NCBI GenBank assembly: GCA_965220695.1
Contig: OZ244838.1
Location: 930,001-994,000, forward strand
Reading direction: 5' to 3'
From: UBA9620 sp965220695
GTDB taxonomy: Bacteria; Acidobacteriota; Vicinamibacteria; Vicinamibacterales; UBA8438
Length of the DNA: 64,000 nucleotides
Shown: in pieces, positions 34,943 to 43,895 of the stretch
Position numbering within the stretch: the first letter of the stretch is position 1
Layout of the letters: each line of letters starts with the position of its first letter
Notes under the pieces: generated by a model
The model's database searches: none
Told to the model about the DNA's origin: nothing
Seen by the model: the letters and a program-made list of their open reading frames with translations, nothing else
Position numbers and translations under genes: made by a program

Positions 34943-35842
34943 CTACGCGGCATGGCGTAGCTCGTATTCCTCGCGCGCTTCGAGTGGCGTGCGATACGCC
35001 AGCTTTTCGAGGCGCCAGCACTGGTTGTAGCGTTCGACGAACTCGGCGACGGCCGCGCGTACGTCGGCGAGATTTCGAAAGACCCGGCCGTAGACGGCTT
35101 GCTCCTTGAGCGTGCGATTCCAGCGCTCGACGACCCCGTTGGTTTCCGGCCTTTCGAGGAAGCCGAAGCTGGGGTGGATGCCCCAGTAGCGGAGCTGGTT
35201 GAGGAAGTGGTCCGACAGATACTGGCTGCCGTGGTCCATCCGTAGCGCCAGCCCGCGGGCCACGTCCGCCTCGACCGAGCCGTAGTGTCGCCGGAGTCCT
35301 TGCGCGACCGGCTCGAGTACCGCGAAACGGCTCCCCACTTTGCACACATGCCTGCCTACGCACTCGGCGTTCCAGTGGTCGACGGCCGCGAACGTCGAGA
35401 CCCAGCCGTCGTGCGCCGTGAACACCCGCACGCCGTCGGTACCCCACATGACGTCGGGCGCCGAGGTGACAATCGTGCCGTCGTGCGCTTTCATCTCACC
35501 CTGCCGCCCGCGGTGCGGCGAGAGTAGCCCCTGCGCGCGCATCACCCGCAACACCCGCGTCCGCGAGACCCGGATGTCGTCGAGGATCCGCAGCCGCGCG
35601 TGGACCTTGCGATGGCCCTCGCCCTGGAACGGAGAGCGGACCAGGTCGCTGCGAATGGCCGCCAACAGTTGCGCATCCGACAGTGCGGGCGTCGGCCCAC
35701 GGCGCCCCGGGCCATCACCCCGCTCTGGGCGCCGCACACGAGCCCGCCGCGCGTAGAGCGCCGAGCGCGACCGCTCCCACGTTCGACACACCCGCTCGAG
35801 ACCGTAGCGCCGCCCCGTCGTTGCGGAGGTCGTTGCGCTCAT
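34943..35842 (-). CDS. IS3 OrfB transposase (copy 1, intact)
   Basis: 299 residues. An N-terminal helical part precedes RKVHARLRILDDIRVSRTRV. The rve core has MWGTDGVRVFTAHDGWVSTF (first D), LRMDHGSQYLSDHFLNQLRY (second D), and FLERPETNGVVERWNRTLKE (Glu). The C-terminus is FVERYNQCWRLEKLAYRTPL. Complete and presumably active. The start overlaps the orfA stop. Confidence 0.93.
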   Translation of the reverse strand: MSATTSATTGRRYGLERVCRTWERSRSALYARRARVRRPERGDGPGRRGPTPALSDAQLLAAIRSDLVRSPFQGEGHRKVHARLRILDDIRVSRTRVLRVMRAQGLLSPHRGRQGEMKAHDGTIVTSAPDVMWGTDGVRVFTAHDGWVSTFAAVDHWNAECVGRHVCKVGSRFAVLEPVAQGLRRHYGSVEADVARGLALRMDHGSQYLSDHFLNQLRYWGIHPSFGFLERPETNGVVERWNRTLKEQAVYGRVFRNLADVRAAVAEFVERYNQCWRLEKLAYRTPLEAREEYELRHAA

Positions 35843-36276
35843 CGTCGCGACCTCTGCGTCGCCAAAGGGAGGCGACGCTCCGCTGCGCGGGCACGCTCTC
35901 GCAGCAACTCGTTCTCCATCGACAGCTCCCCAATGTGTCGCATGGCCGCATCCAGTTCGGCGGCCAGCGGTTCACCGGCCTGCGCCTGCAGACCCAGCTC
36001 CATACCGGCCAGCGCACGGGTCTTCCACGCCTCCAGGCGATAGACCTCCACACCGACTTCTCGCGAGACCGCATCAAGCGACTCGCCGCGCAGCAGTCGC
36101 AACACCACGTCCCGTTTCCGGCTTGCGCTCCACCGCTGGCCGGGCGCCAAGGCCCCCGACCCAACCGCCGCGCCGTCGGCGCTGACTCCGGTCGTCCTCC
36201 GGGCTCCCTCCGTCCGCGCCGACCTCGCTCCCTTCTCGCGCCTTGACCGAACCATGCCCCCCACCTCCTTTGACAT
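35839..36276 (-). CDS. IS3 OrfA (copy 1)
   Basis: 145 residues. HTH region WSASRKRDVVLRLLRGESLD then AVSREVGVEVYRLEAWKTRA; C-terminal coiled coil IGELSMENELLRERARAAE. It overlaps orfB by four bases. Confidence 0.9.
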   Translation of the reverse strand: MSKEVGGMVRSRREKGARSARTEGARRTTGVSADGAAVGSGALAPGQRWSASRKRDVVLRLLRGESLDAVSREVGVEVYRLEAWKTRALAGMELGLQAQAGEPLAAELDAAMRHIGELSMENELLRERARAAERRLPLATQRSRR

Positions 36277-36329
36277 CGGATTCTCCCCTAATCCGTGTCC
36301 AAGAAAACTGGGGGCGCCTCACTGTACCG

Positions 36330-37257
36330 CACCCGGTTTCATGGACACACGTTTGCGCTACGCGGCATGGCGTAGCTCGTATTCCTCGCGCGCTTCGCTT
36401 GGCGTGCGAGACGCCAGCTTCTCGAGGCGCCAGCACTGGTTGTAGCGTTCGACGAATTCGGCGACGGCCGCGCGCACGTCGGCGAGATTTCGAAAGACCC
36501 GGCCGTAGACGGCTTGCTCCTTGAGCGTGCGATTCTAGCGCTCGACGACCCCGTTGGTTTCCGGCTCTTCGAGGAACCCGAAGCTGGGGTGGATGCCCCA
36601 GTAGCGGAGCTGGTTGAGGAAGTGGTCCGACAGATACTGGCTGCCGTGGTCCATCCGTAGCGCCAGCCCGCGGGCCACGTCCGCCTCGACCGAGCCGTAG
36701 AGCCGCCGGAGTCCTTGCGCGACCGGCTCGAGTGCCGCGAAACGGCTCCCCACCTTGCACACCTGCCAGCCCACGCACTCGGCGTTCCAGTGGTCCACCG
36801 CCGCGAAGGTCCAGACTCAGCCGTCTTCCGCCGTGAACACCCGCACGCCGTCGGTACCCCACATGACGTCGGGCGCCGAGGTGACAATCGTGCCGTCGTG
36901 CGCGTTCATCTCAGCCTGCCGCCCGCGGTGCGGCGAGAGTAGCCCCTGCGCGCGCATCACCCGCAACACCCGCGTCCGCGAGACCCGGATGTCGTCGAGG
37001 ATTCGCAGCCGCGCGTGGACCTTGCGATGGCCCTCGCCCTGGAACGGGGAGCGGGCCAGGTCGCTGCGAATGGCCGCCAGCAGTTGCGCATCCGACAGGG
37101 CGGGCGTCAGCCCGCGGCGCCCCGGGCCCTCACCCCGCGCTGGGCGCCGCAAACGAGCCCGTCGCGCGTAGAGCGCCGAGCGCGACCGCTCCCACGTTCG
37201 ACACACCCGTTCGAGACCGTAGCGCCGCCCCGTCGTTGCGGAGGTCGTCGCGCTCAT
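36330..37257 (-). pseudogene. IS3 OrfB (copy 2), two nonsense mutations
   Basis: Same protein as copy 1, but Trp codons are now stops. TGG>TGA is seen at about 36817-36819 (DGWVSTF position) and TGG>TAG at about 36535-36537 (VVERWN position). The surrounding residues are conserved. Confidence 0.9.
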
Positions 37258-37467
37258 CGTCGCGACCTCCGCGTCGCTAAAGGGAGGCGACGCTCCGCTG
37301 CGCGGGCACGCTCCCGCAGCAGCTCAATCTCCATCGACAGCTCGCCAATGTGTCGCTTGGCCGCATCCAGCTCGGCGGCCAGCGGCTCACCGGCCTGCGC
37401 CTTCAGACCCAGCTCGAGACCGGCCAGCGCACGGGCCTTCCACGCCTCCAGGCGATAGACCTCCACA
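37254..37467 (-). pseudogene. IS3 OrfA (copy 2), 5'-truncated
   Basis: Only the part from GVEVYRLEAWKARALAG to the C-terminus remains. The HTH half is lost at the 37467/37468 junction. The open frame continuing to 37556 is a chance fusion. Confidence 0.88.
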
Positions 37468-37500
37468 CCCTCGTTGCTTCCCTCGTTCCGAAACGGATTC
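37468..37500. repeat. Dispersed junction repeat, copy B
   Basis: CCCTCGTTGCTTCCCTCGTT followed by an AACGGATTCAACC block. The first 17 bases are identical to copy C at 43853. It lies exactly at the truncation point of IS3 copy 2. Confidence 0.55.
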
Positions 37501-37576
37501 AACCGGACCCAGGACACGTCCCACGGACGGAACAGGACCGTCCCCCGCATCCTCAAATGTCACGGACGGTCCGCAC

Positions 37577-37640
37577 TCCCCGCCCCTACACTAAACTCAA
37601 CAGGGAGGTTGTCTCACAGATTATTGGCACAGGGGGTACC
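37577..37640 (-). repeat. Solo end of the IS3-type element found intact at 47916-49617
   Basis: From CCCGCCCCTACACTAAACTC through AACAGGGAGGTTGTCTCACA to GATTATTGGCACAGGG this is the reverse complement of the left end of the element at 47916. About 60 bases match and nothing else of that element is present. Confidence 0.85.
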
Positions 37641-37657
37641 CGTGGTAGCATGATTTT

Positions 37658-38473
37658 GTGGAGGCCGCGAACCGGTCCAGCCGACTGTCGGGGAATCGCC
37701 CTGTGTCTCGAACGGCCAAAACGGCACGACGGTCCTGCTTCTTTTGCGGGCAGACGCGCAGATTCACCAACGAGCACGTATGGCCCAAATGGATTTCAGG
37801 GCTCTTGTGTGAACGGTCTGGCAGTTTTGCACACTATGCGAGACGCGTGACGGCTAATGACGACGCCACGACTCCAACTGGGACGTCGCGCTACCTCAAC
37901 GTGACTACGAGGGCCGTTTGTCGTGACTGCAATTGCGGGTGGCTGAGCGAATTCGAGAACCAAATCAAGCCCCTTGCGGCACCACTCATCGTGGGTGAGC
38001 GTGCGGCTGGCCTTGCAATCGCGCCCGAATCCCAGGCGCTGCTTGCTGCCTGGGCGTACAAGATGGCGATGCTCTTAGACGTAGCTCATCCGAGTACGTC
38101 CAGGGAGTTCTTTACACCGAGCGACAGACTGCGGTTCCGCCGGACCATCTCGGCCCATGGATTCGTGCGCGTATTCCTGGGCAGGTATGAGTTCGGTGAT
38201 CGTCCTGCACTCGCGAGGAAGCTGCGTGACACCTTTGCGCGACGAACGTACTGGGAACTCGCAACCATCACGGCTGGACATCTAGCGATGCAGGTTCTGT
38301 CTGTTCGTTCCGTCGTGTCGAACGAACTCGTGCCTGCGGGCAGGCTCGGGCTCGACTCCCCTGGTGTGGCACGGGAGATGGTGTTACCGATCTGGCCTCC
38401 GGTGCCCGGATACCTCGAATGGCCACCGACTCGTACAATGAGCCATCAGGACGTTGAGGATCTCGCGGGCTAG
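37658..38473 (+). CDS. HNH-endonuclease-like protein
   Basis: 271 residues from GTG 37658. A zinc-finger-type HNH site is formed by CFFCG (Cys27, Cys30), TNEHVWPKW (Asn38-Glu39-His40) and CRDCNCGWLSEFE (Cys88, Cys91, Asn92). The rest (about residues 105-271) is alpha-helical and unrecognised; it includes AAWAYKMAMLLD. Proteins with a CxxC...NEHxxP...CxxCNxGW layout are predicted nucleases, often in accessory DNA. No partner gene is adjacent. Confidence 0.62.
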   Translation: MEAANRSSRLSGNRPVSRTAKTARRSCFFCGQTRRFTNEHVWPKWISGLLCERSGSFAHYARRVTANDDATTPTGTSRYLNVTTRAVCRDCNCGWLSEFENQIKPLAAPLIVGERAAGLAIAPESQALLAAWAYKMAMLLDVAHPSTSREFFTPSDRLRFRRTISAHGFVRVFLGRYEFGDRPALARKLRDTFARRTYWELATITAGHLAMQVLSVRSVVSNELVPAGRLGLDSPGVAREMVLPIWPPVPGYLEWPPTRTMSHQDVEDLAG

Positions 38474-38558
38474 ATGGAGGGTCCGCAGTCGGCGGCCTCT
38501 AGCGCGGTTCGCACCATACCAGGACTTGGGTTCCCAGATTCGGCCGAGCGCTGTTCAG

Positions 38559-38843
38559 TCACTGGCCATCCTCGCCGTCCCTCCCCGCGTCATCTAGAGC
38601 CGAACACGCTTCTTCCATCAGATCGTACGCCCGCCAGAGCGCCTCTTGGGCGTCATCGCTCAGGCCGTCCGCGTCCAATTCGTCGAAAGCCGCGCGCAGC
38701 TCCCTGACCCGGTTCGCGAGCGCCTCGACGTGAGCGCCCGCAGCGACCCGCCGAATCGCCGACCGCGACTTTCTGTCCAGGTCGCCGAAGCTCTCAACGA
38801 CCACCGGAGGTTCGATCCGCCGTTCGTCGGAATCGTCGCTCAT
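38559..38843 (-). CDS. Small acidic protein of unknown function
   Basis: 94 residues from ATG 38843 (MSDDSDERRIEPPVVVESFG). Helical and acidic (ALANRVRELRAAFDELDADG, DDAQEALWRAYDLMEEACSA). It overlaps the stop of the gene upstream (ATGA at 38840-38843), so it is third in the PIN toxin operon. No known family recognised. Confidence 0.55.
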   Translation of the reverse strand: MSDDSDERRIEPPVVVESFGDLDRKSRSAIRRVAAGAHVEALANRVRELRAAFDELDADGLSDDAQEALWRAYDLMEEACSALDDAGRDGEDGQ

Positions 38844-39049
38844 CGATTTGCTTCCATGCGTGTCGAGGTCTCGGGGCTTCTGTCGCCAGTCGTACGGCAC
38901 GCCGGCAACCGCACGTATTCGCGCCCGGAGGCCTCCTGCCTGGCTCGAATGTCCCTGAACATCGCCTCGACGTCGTAGTCGAACCGCGCGGCGTACGCCT
39001 GCCTGATGGCTCGGACCTCAGCGATGATCGGGTCCGTCTGTCTCGTCTG
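38840..39049 (-). CDS. Putative antitoxin partner of PIN toxin
   Basis: 69 residues from ATG 39049 (MQTRQTDPIIAEVRAIRQAY). The sequence AARFDYDVEAMFRDIRARQE is typical of short proteins encoded just after this type of PIN toxin, wrapping around it as antitoxins (from memory). It overlaps the toxin gene by 32 bases. The toxin-first order is less usual for VapBC. Confidence 0.65.
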   Translation of the reverse strand, partial: QTRQTDPIIAEVRAIRQAYAARFDYDVEAMFRDIRARQEASGREYVRLPACRTTGDRSPETSTRMEANR

Positions 39050-39533
39050 CATAGTCGTCCTCTTCCATGAGTTCATTTGGCGTGCAAACGGCCGCTGGCT
39101 CGTAGTCAGCCCTTCGGCACGCTCGTTCGATCCGCGACCGCACGGCGGCATTCACGATGTGGCGGAGATTCCATGTCAGCAGGTAGTCGACTCTGTTCGC
39201 GGCGGCAATGCCGACGTGTGCCGCATCCGCCGCCGCCTCGCGCGGAAACGCCCCGAGTTCCAGGAGCCTCCGAGTCAGGGACGCAGAGTCCTCCGTGGTA
39301 TCGAGACGCGTGACCACATCCAACGCCGCCAGCCGAGCGTGGGCGGCATCGGCGTCACCTGCCGCAGCTTCCGTCAGCACAAGCTCGGAAGCTACGAGAA
39401 CAAACCGTTCCGGCGCGTCGCGCCACCAGTCTCGCGTCATGGCCTGCTGCGCCGCGATGATGAGATCCCGCGACGGCCGCGCAGTCAGGTAGCTGACGAT
39501 GGAGGTTTCCACGTAGACGCTGGGCTTCGTCAT
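39018..39533 (-). CDS. PIN-domain toxin (VapC-like)
   Basis: 171 residues. PIN signature: SVYVETSIVSYL (the first acidic residue is Glu in the E-T-S motif), LVASELVLTEAAAGD (second acid), AAADAAHVGIAA (third acid), DYLLTWNLRHIVN (N-L-R-H replaces the usual terminal D motif). This matches the subgroup annotated as VapC-family with ETS motifs. Followed by its probable antitoxin; 18 bases downstream of the ISP-type restriction gene. Confidence 0.82.
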   Translation of the reverse strand: MTKPSVYVETSIVSYLTARPSRDLIIAAQQAMTRDWWRDAPERFVLVASELVLTEAAAGDADAAHARLAALDVVTRLDTTEDSASLTRRLLELGAFPREAAADAAHVGIAAANRVDYLLTWNLRHIVNAAVRSRIERACRRADYEPAAVCTPNELMEEDDYADETDGPDHR

Positions 39534-39551
39534 GGTCGGATGCCCACAAGA

Positions 39552-42500
39552 TCATTCCGAGAGGGCCGGAGGGAGAGTGCTCGATGGAACCGCCAGTATC
39601 GCCGCGATCCGTCGAGCGACATCCGTGAAGTGCAACACCTCCTGGGGCGTCGGCGCACGCTCCAGGACGCCACGTTCACGGTAGGACAGCCACTTCTTGA
39701 GCACCTGATAGCCGCCGAGCTTGTACGTCCAGACCGTACCGGGGACGTTGCGCCAGAACGCGTTGCGGTTCAGGTAGATGTCGAAGGTCGTTCGGCCAAG
39801 CATCGGGGCGGCGTCGCCGAGCTCCGCGCGTTCGGACGGCGTGTAGGGACGTTCGACAGCCCGGCCTTGGCCGGGCATCACGGCGTCACCCAAGCCAGAA
39901 TGGCCCCATCCGGCAGTCACCGCGAAGTCCTCGCCGGTCATGTTGCGGCCGGCCACGGTGGCAGGTACGGCTATGGTGGCTATCCCGGGTCGCAGTGCGC
40001 CGTCAGTGACACCGGGAACGGGCGTGTCCGGGTCGAGAAGGCGGGCAAGCTCACGGCCCCGCGCCGCTGAGCGGGCCAGTGCTTCCGCTGCACCTTCGCT
40101 TTTGCCTTCACCCCAACCCGGCAGCGGGATGCGCGGCCATTCCATGCGCAGCGCCCCGGCGTTGGCCGAGCGGTAGGCAGGATCGTGCAGCGTGGCGACG
40201 ACGTGGTGGAACAGGTCTTCGACGCCAAGCCCCTGGCGGTCGAGATAGCGCTGCGCCGTAGCGGACAGGTTTGGGCGACGCTCACCGTCGCCGTCGGTGC
40301 CCAATGTGTCTCCGCGGAGCCATGCGGGAAACATACTCGCACTCCACTCGATCAGGTGGAGAGCGGCCAAATGTGAGGTGACAACAGCCTGCGGTTCGAT
40401 CGCGTCTCGCCGAAGGCGAGGGACTTCGGAAAGCCACAGGTTCGTCTCGAAAACGTGCCGCGGGTAGCGAGGACTCTTCTCGCGCAGCAGCTTAGTTTCT
40501 GCTTCCCAATAGATCCACCGGTTATCGAACGGCCGATAGGCGTAGCGAACAAAGCCGGCCTCGTGGGGTCCTCCACGCGCGAGTAGCGTGTCGCGCACCT
40601 TCCGCGCATTGAACCGCGCCGTGTCCGTCATTACACGCGGATAGCGCCGTCCGATCTCTTCGTGGCTCACCTCCGGGTCGAAGTAGTCGCGAACGCGCGC
40701 CCGCAGCCGATCCAGATCCACATCAACGAGAAACCCGTCGCGACCGGTTTGGACGCCCGGAAACGACACCGGGAACAGGTCGGGCAGCGCCGGCCAGTCG
40801 AACCATTCGTCGCTCACCGCCGTTTGGACGAACGGCAGACCGAGCGGCAGGACGGGCTTGATCCCGTCGTAGAGCGCATCCGGTTCTGCCTCCGCCGTGG
40901 AAATCAGTTCTTCCGGTTTGGCCTGCCCCCACAGATGCCGGAATCCGATCTGCTGGCTCACCTTGTGGTCCGCCTTGCGGATCAGCGTCGCGATGGCCGT
41001 GCCGACCTGGATGCCGACGGGATCGCCTTCCGTCGAGAAGATGCTCGGGTCGGGGGAGCCGTCGGGCGCGACCTTGCCCGTCTTGTATCTGTCGCCGTTC
41101 AGGCAGTCGATCCGGACCGCGTCGAAAGCCTCGAGGTACCGCTCGCGCATGCCCGTGAACGAAAGCCCGTCGAGCCAGGAATAGTTGGAGATGAAGCAGA
41201 CCACGCCGCGACCGGTTCTCTCCGCGATCCGCCGCTCCGCCATGCGGAAGAAGCGGATGTAGAGATCATTCAGCCCTTGACCCTCCGGCGGGCGGACGCG
41301 CTTCGTCGTGCGATAAGCGTCGGAGAGTTCCCGTTCCTCGTCCACCGCCATGCCCGCGAAGCCGTTGTACGGCGGATTGCCGAGGATCACGAGGATCGGC
41401 CGCTCCTGCTTCACCCGCTCCGCGCGGTCACGTTCCTCCTCAAGTTCCGGGAAGGGCAACGGCTTGTTGGTGCGTGGCTCCCAACCGGTCAGCGCGTTAG
41501 TGAGGTAGACGCCGGCACGCTCCGTTCCGTCGTCGGCCAGCGGCGCGTCGAGGTCCTGCATGGTGAGGCCGACCTGAAGATGGGCGACGACGAAGGGCGC
41601 TGGCATGATCTCGAAGCCGAACACCCGCTCCATCGCCGCCTGCTTCACGCCGGCTCCGACGAGCGCTCCCAGCCCGCGGCCGTCCAGATTGGCCGCGATG
41701 CGCCGGAGCACTTCCGCCAGATACGCCCCGGTGCCGCAGCACGGGTCGAGCACGAAGACGTTCTCCGCCGCCAGCCCGTCGGCGATGCCGAGATCGTTCC
41801 GCAACGCCCGGTCCACACGCGCCACCATGTAGCGTACGACTTCCGATGGCGTGTACCAGACTCCGAGTTGCTTCCGGAGATCGGGGTCGAAGGCTTCGAG
41901 GAACGGTTCGTAGAAGTACGGCACCGCCTCGCCTTCGTTGAAGCGGGCAAAGAAGGCAGGGCGATCCACCCGGTCGAGCGCGGCTGCGGTCCAGTCCAGC
42001 ACCTCGGTCAGGCCGAGTGGTTGCAGGCGACCCGGATCGGCGATCTGCTGAAACAGCGCTCGGAGCACGGGGGCGCGCAAATGCCAGACGGCTTCACGCC
42101 AGCGGAACCGAGTCGCGTCGGGAGTTCCGGTGAACAGCCGTCCTGGTTCCGGCGTCGCCGCGTCCGTACGCGCCCACAGCACCCACGCAGAGAAGATGCC
42201 GTAGAAAAGCGTTTGCACGAGCGTCGAACGAAAGAAGCGCCGGCCCTGTTCGCCCTCGAACCGTATGCCAAGCGCCTCCTCAAGCGCCGAGCGCACCGCT
42301 GCCAGTTGCGGCGCGCCCCCCGCGGCCTCGACGCGGGCGAGGCCGTCGCGCGCGTAGGAGGCCAGCAGCCACGCCAAGTCCTTCGGCTCCGCCAGCGCCG
42401 CGCGGTGCGACAGTGCCCGTGCGAGATACTCGCCAAGGCGCGCGCCCGCTTCATCGGCGAACGCACGAGGCTTTTCCAGACGGCGCAGGAAGTCGCCTTC

Positions 42501-42953
42501 GCTGCCGGCCAGACGCAGGGTTTCGAGCGTCGCCGGCCTGCCGTTCGCGTCCTCACCAACCAACACGAAGTCGCGGGCATTCGTCACGAGCACCAGCCGA
42601 TAGCGCCCCCAATAGCGGCTTGCCTGACTGCCCGCCGCCGTGAGCCATGCGTCGTCTGCCGGGGACTTCACCTCGACCACGCCTCGCTCAGGTGCCTGTC
42701 CCTCGCGCGGCGCGCCCTTCTGCACCTGCCTTGCGGCGTAGAGACCGAAGTCGGGATGGCCTGCGCCCTGGTCGGCCAGTTCCTGAACGCAGAAAACCTT
42801 CGGTTTGAGCGTCGCGCCGATCGTTTTCAGGAGATCACCGAGCGGCCCGTACAGCGACCTTTCCGGGGTCGCAGCCCCGGACGCCCGGACTCGTCGCAGG
42901 TCGGCGAAAAACTCTTCGACCGGTGCCGTCAGCTTTGTGGTCGTTCCGCGCAT
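39552..42953 (-). CDS. Type ISP-like restriction-modification enzyme (N6-adenine methylase with nuclease domain)
   Basis: 1133 residues in one chain. Residues about 15-130 resemble a PD-(D/E)xK nuclease: GHPDFGLYAARQ then ERGVVEVKSP (E-x-K). The adenine methylase core follows, with SAM motif VFVLDPCCGTGAYLAEVLRR near residue 400 and catalytic NPPYNGF near residue 525. The C-terminal half contains FVRYAYRPFDNRWIYWE and FHRL-type target-recognition sequence, ending in LGGYQVLKKWLSYRERGVL, typical of type ISP/IIG and Eco57I-like enzymes. No separate S or R gene is nearby. It appears intact and is the head of the gene group with the PIN toxin. Confidence 0.88.
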   Translation of the reverse strand: MRGTTTKLTAPVEEFFADLRRVRASGAATPERSLYGPLGDLLKTIGATLKPKVFCVQELADQGAGHPDFGLYAARQVQKGAPREGQAPERGVVEVKSPADDAWLTAAGSQASRYWGRYRLVLVTNARDFVLVGEDANGRPATLETLRLAGSEGDFLRRLEKPRAFADEAGARLGEYLARALSHRAALAEPKDLAWLLASYARDGLARVEAAGGAPQLAAVRSALEEALGIRFEGEQGRRFFRSTLVQTLFYGIFSAWVLWARTDAATPEPGRLFTGTPDATRFRWREAVWHLRAPVLRALFQQIADPGRLQPLGLTEVLDWTAAALDRVDRPAFFARFNEGEAVPYFYEPFLEAFDPDLRKQLGVWYTPSEVVRYMVARVDRALRNDLGIADGLAAENVFVLDPCCGTGAYLAEVLRRIAANLDGRGLGALVGAGVKQAAMERVFGFEIMPAPFVVAHLQVGLTMQDLDAPLADDGTERAGVYLTNALTGWEPRTNKPLPFPELEEERDRAERVKQERPILVILGNPPYNGFAGMAVDEERELSDAYRTTKRVRPPEGQGLNDLYIRFFRMAERRIAERTGRGVVCFISNYSWLDGLSFTGMRERYLEAFDAVRIDCLNGDRYKTGKVAPDGSPDPSIFSTEGDPVGIQVGTAIATLIRKADHKVSQQIGFRHLWGQAKPEELISTAEAEPDALYDGIKPVLPLGLPFVQTAVSDEWFDWPALPDLFPVSFPGVQTGRDGFLVDVDLDRLRARVRDYFDPEVSHEEIGRRYPRVMTDTARFNARKVRDTLLARGGPHEAGFVRYAYRPFDNRWIYWEAETKLLREKSPRYPRHVFETNLWLSEVPRLRRDAIEPQAVVTSHLAALHLIEWSASMFPAWLRGDTLGTDGDGERRPNLSATAQRYLDRQGLGVEDLFHHVVATLHDPAYRSANAGALRMEWPRIPLPGWGEGKSEGAAEALARSAARGRELARLLDPDTPVPGVTDGALRPGIATIAVPATVAGRNMTGEDFAVTAGWGHSGLGDAVMPGQGRAVERPYTPSERAELGDAAPMLGRTTFDIYLNRNAFWRNVPGTVWTYKLGGYQVLKKWLSYRERGVLERAPTPQEVLHFTDVARRIAAILAVPSSTLPPALSE

Positions 42954-43350
42954 CGTCCCAGCGTCGCCTGACGCGGCGCACGTGCTATTGTCGCATCGGA
43001 CCGCAATAGGCGGATCTTGGCGCGGTCGGTCCGTAGGGGCGGGCGGTCCATGCCGCCCCTACGATGACTGCCGCGGGCCACCTGATGCGACCCGGAGGAC
43101 GCGAACGATGCGCAAACGGCACACCTGCTGTGCTGGATCCCGAACGGGATGCGATCCGCCATGAAAACTCTCGGAAGTCCAATCGACAGGTTCCGCGGTA
43201 GGTGTAGTAGAGCGCGTCGTCAGCCGAGGGACCGCTTTCACGGCGAACGTCGTCGGTGCAAGAAGGCGCATTGGCCCGCTTGGGAGGCGAATCCCGCGCC
43301 CGGGGCGGATCGTGTTTAGCCGGGTAATGCTGGTGTACGGGACGGAGATC

Positions 43351-43384
43351 CTAGCAGTCCGTGGTGAAACCCCGCGTTGCACCG
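43351..43384 (-). repeat. Dispersed 33-base repeat, copy R1
   Basis: On the minus strand GCAACGCGGGGTTTCACCAC then GGACTGCTAG; the consensus with R2-R4 is (C)GAATGCAGYGGGGCWTTYRCCACSGGCTGYYAG. Confidence 0.6.
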
Positions 43385-43481
43385 AGACTGGCGCAGCGCC
43401 TGCCTGACAAGGCGCGAGGAGGGAGCATATTGGGCATATTCGACCGACGAGCAACGCAGATCAGGCAGGATGCAGCGCCTG

Positions 43482-43515
43482 TCGAATGCAGCGGGGCTTT
43501 TGCCACGGGCTGCTA
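43482..43515 (+). repeat. Dispersed 33-base repeat, copy R2
   Basis: TCGAATGCAGCGGGGCTTTT then GCCACGGGCTGCTAG. Most similar to R3. Confidence 0.7.
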
Positions 43516-43727
43516 GAGGGTCACTCCCAGGCGGCATTCAATCAGATGGTGGTTCGGCTGGAGTTGGAGCAGGAGATCCCGGCCGACACGGGAATGAGCG
43601 TTCAAAAGAAGTGCGCGGCACTGGCCAGGATCGTGACTAGCCGCTCTGCAGAAGCCCAGCGCCGCCCGAAACGGGATGCAGTGTGAAACCGCAGAATTCA
43701 GCGGGGAAGCACAGAATTCAGCGGGGA

Positions 43728-43761
43728 TCGAATGCAGTGGGGCTTTCACCACGGGCTGCCA
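43728..43761 (+). repeat. Dispersed 33-base repeat, copy R3
   Basis: TCGAATGCAGTGGGGCTTTC then ACCACGGGCTGCCA. It is preceded by two AGAATTCAGCGGGG units, which share its CAGCGGGG core. Confidence 0.7.
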
Positions 43762-43852
43762 AGCATGACAGTGTGTTACGGCAGCGCCAGCTGCACGATT
43801 CTCGCAAGTAACTCATAATAGGTGACTTGCTGTCTCTGGACTGGTTCTGCTT

Positions 43853-43895
43853 CCCTCGTTGCTTCCCTCATTGCAGACGGGAATCCACGAGACCA
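43853..43895. repeat. Dispersed junction repeat, copy C
   Basis: CCCTCGTTGCTTCCCTCATT then GCAGACGGGAATCCACGAG. The first 17 bases are identical to copy B at 37468, and the second half resembles copy A at 14160. Confidence 0.55.

Larger units (their letters stand above)
34908..36321 (-). mobile_element. IS3-family element, complete copy 1
   Basis: The left end TGTACCGCACCCGGTTTC and the complement of the right end (TGAGGCGCCCCCAGTTTTC) form 26-27 base inverted repeats that both continue TTGGACAC. orfA and orfB are open. A single base (36322) separates its right end from a second copy in the same orientation. Confidence 0.88.
36323..37467 (-). mobile_element. IS3-family element, copy 2 (decayed, orfA truncated)
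   Basis: It begins TGTACCGCACCCGGTTTC like copy 1 and is nearly identical through orfB and the last part of orfA. It ends abruptly at 37467, where the junction repeat CCCTCGTTGC begins. Because the copies adjoin in direct orientation, recombination between them could delete one. Confidence 0.88.

Noticed and set aside
40662..42971. 769-residue plus-strand frame.
   Set aside because: Antisense to the ISP-type methylase with clear DPCCGTG and NPPY motifs.
43351..43761. CRISPR array suggested by repeated 33-base units.
   Set aside because: Spacing is irregular, one unit is inverted, and another copy lies 4 kb away; there are no uniform spacers or repeat-sized palindromes.
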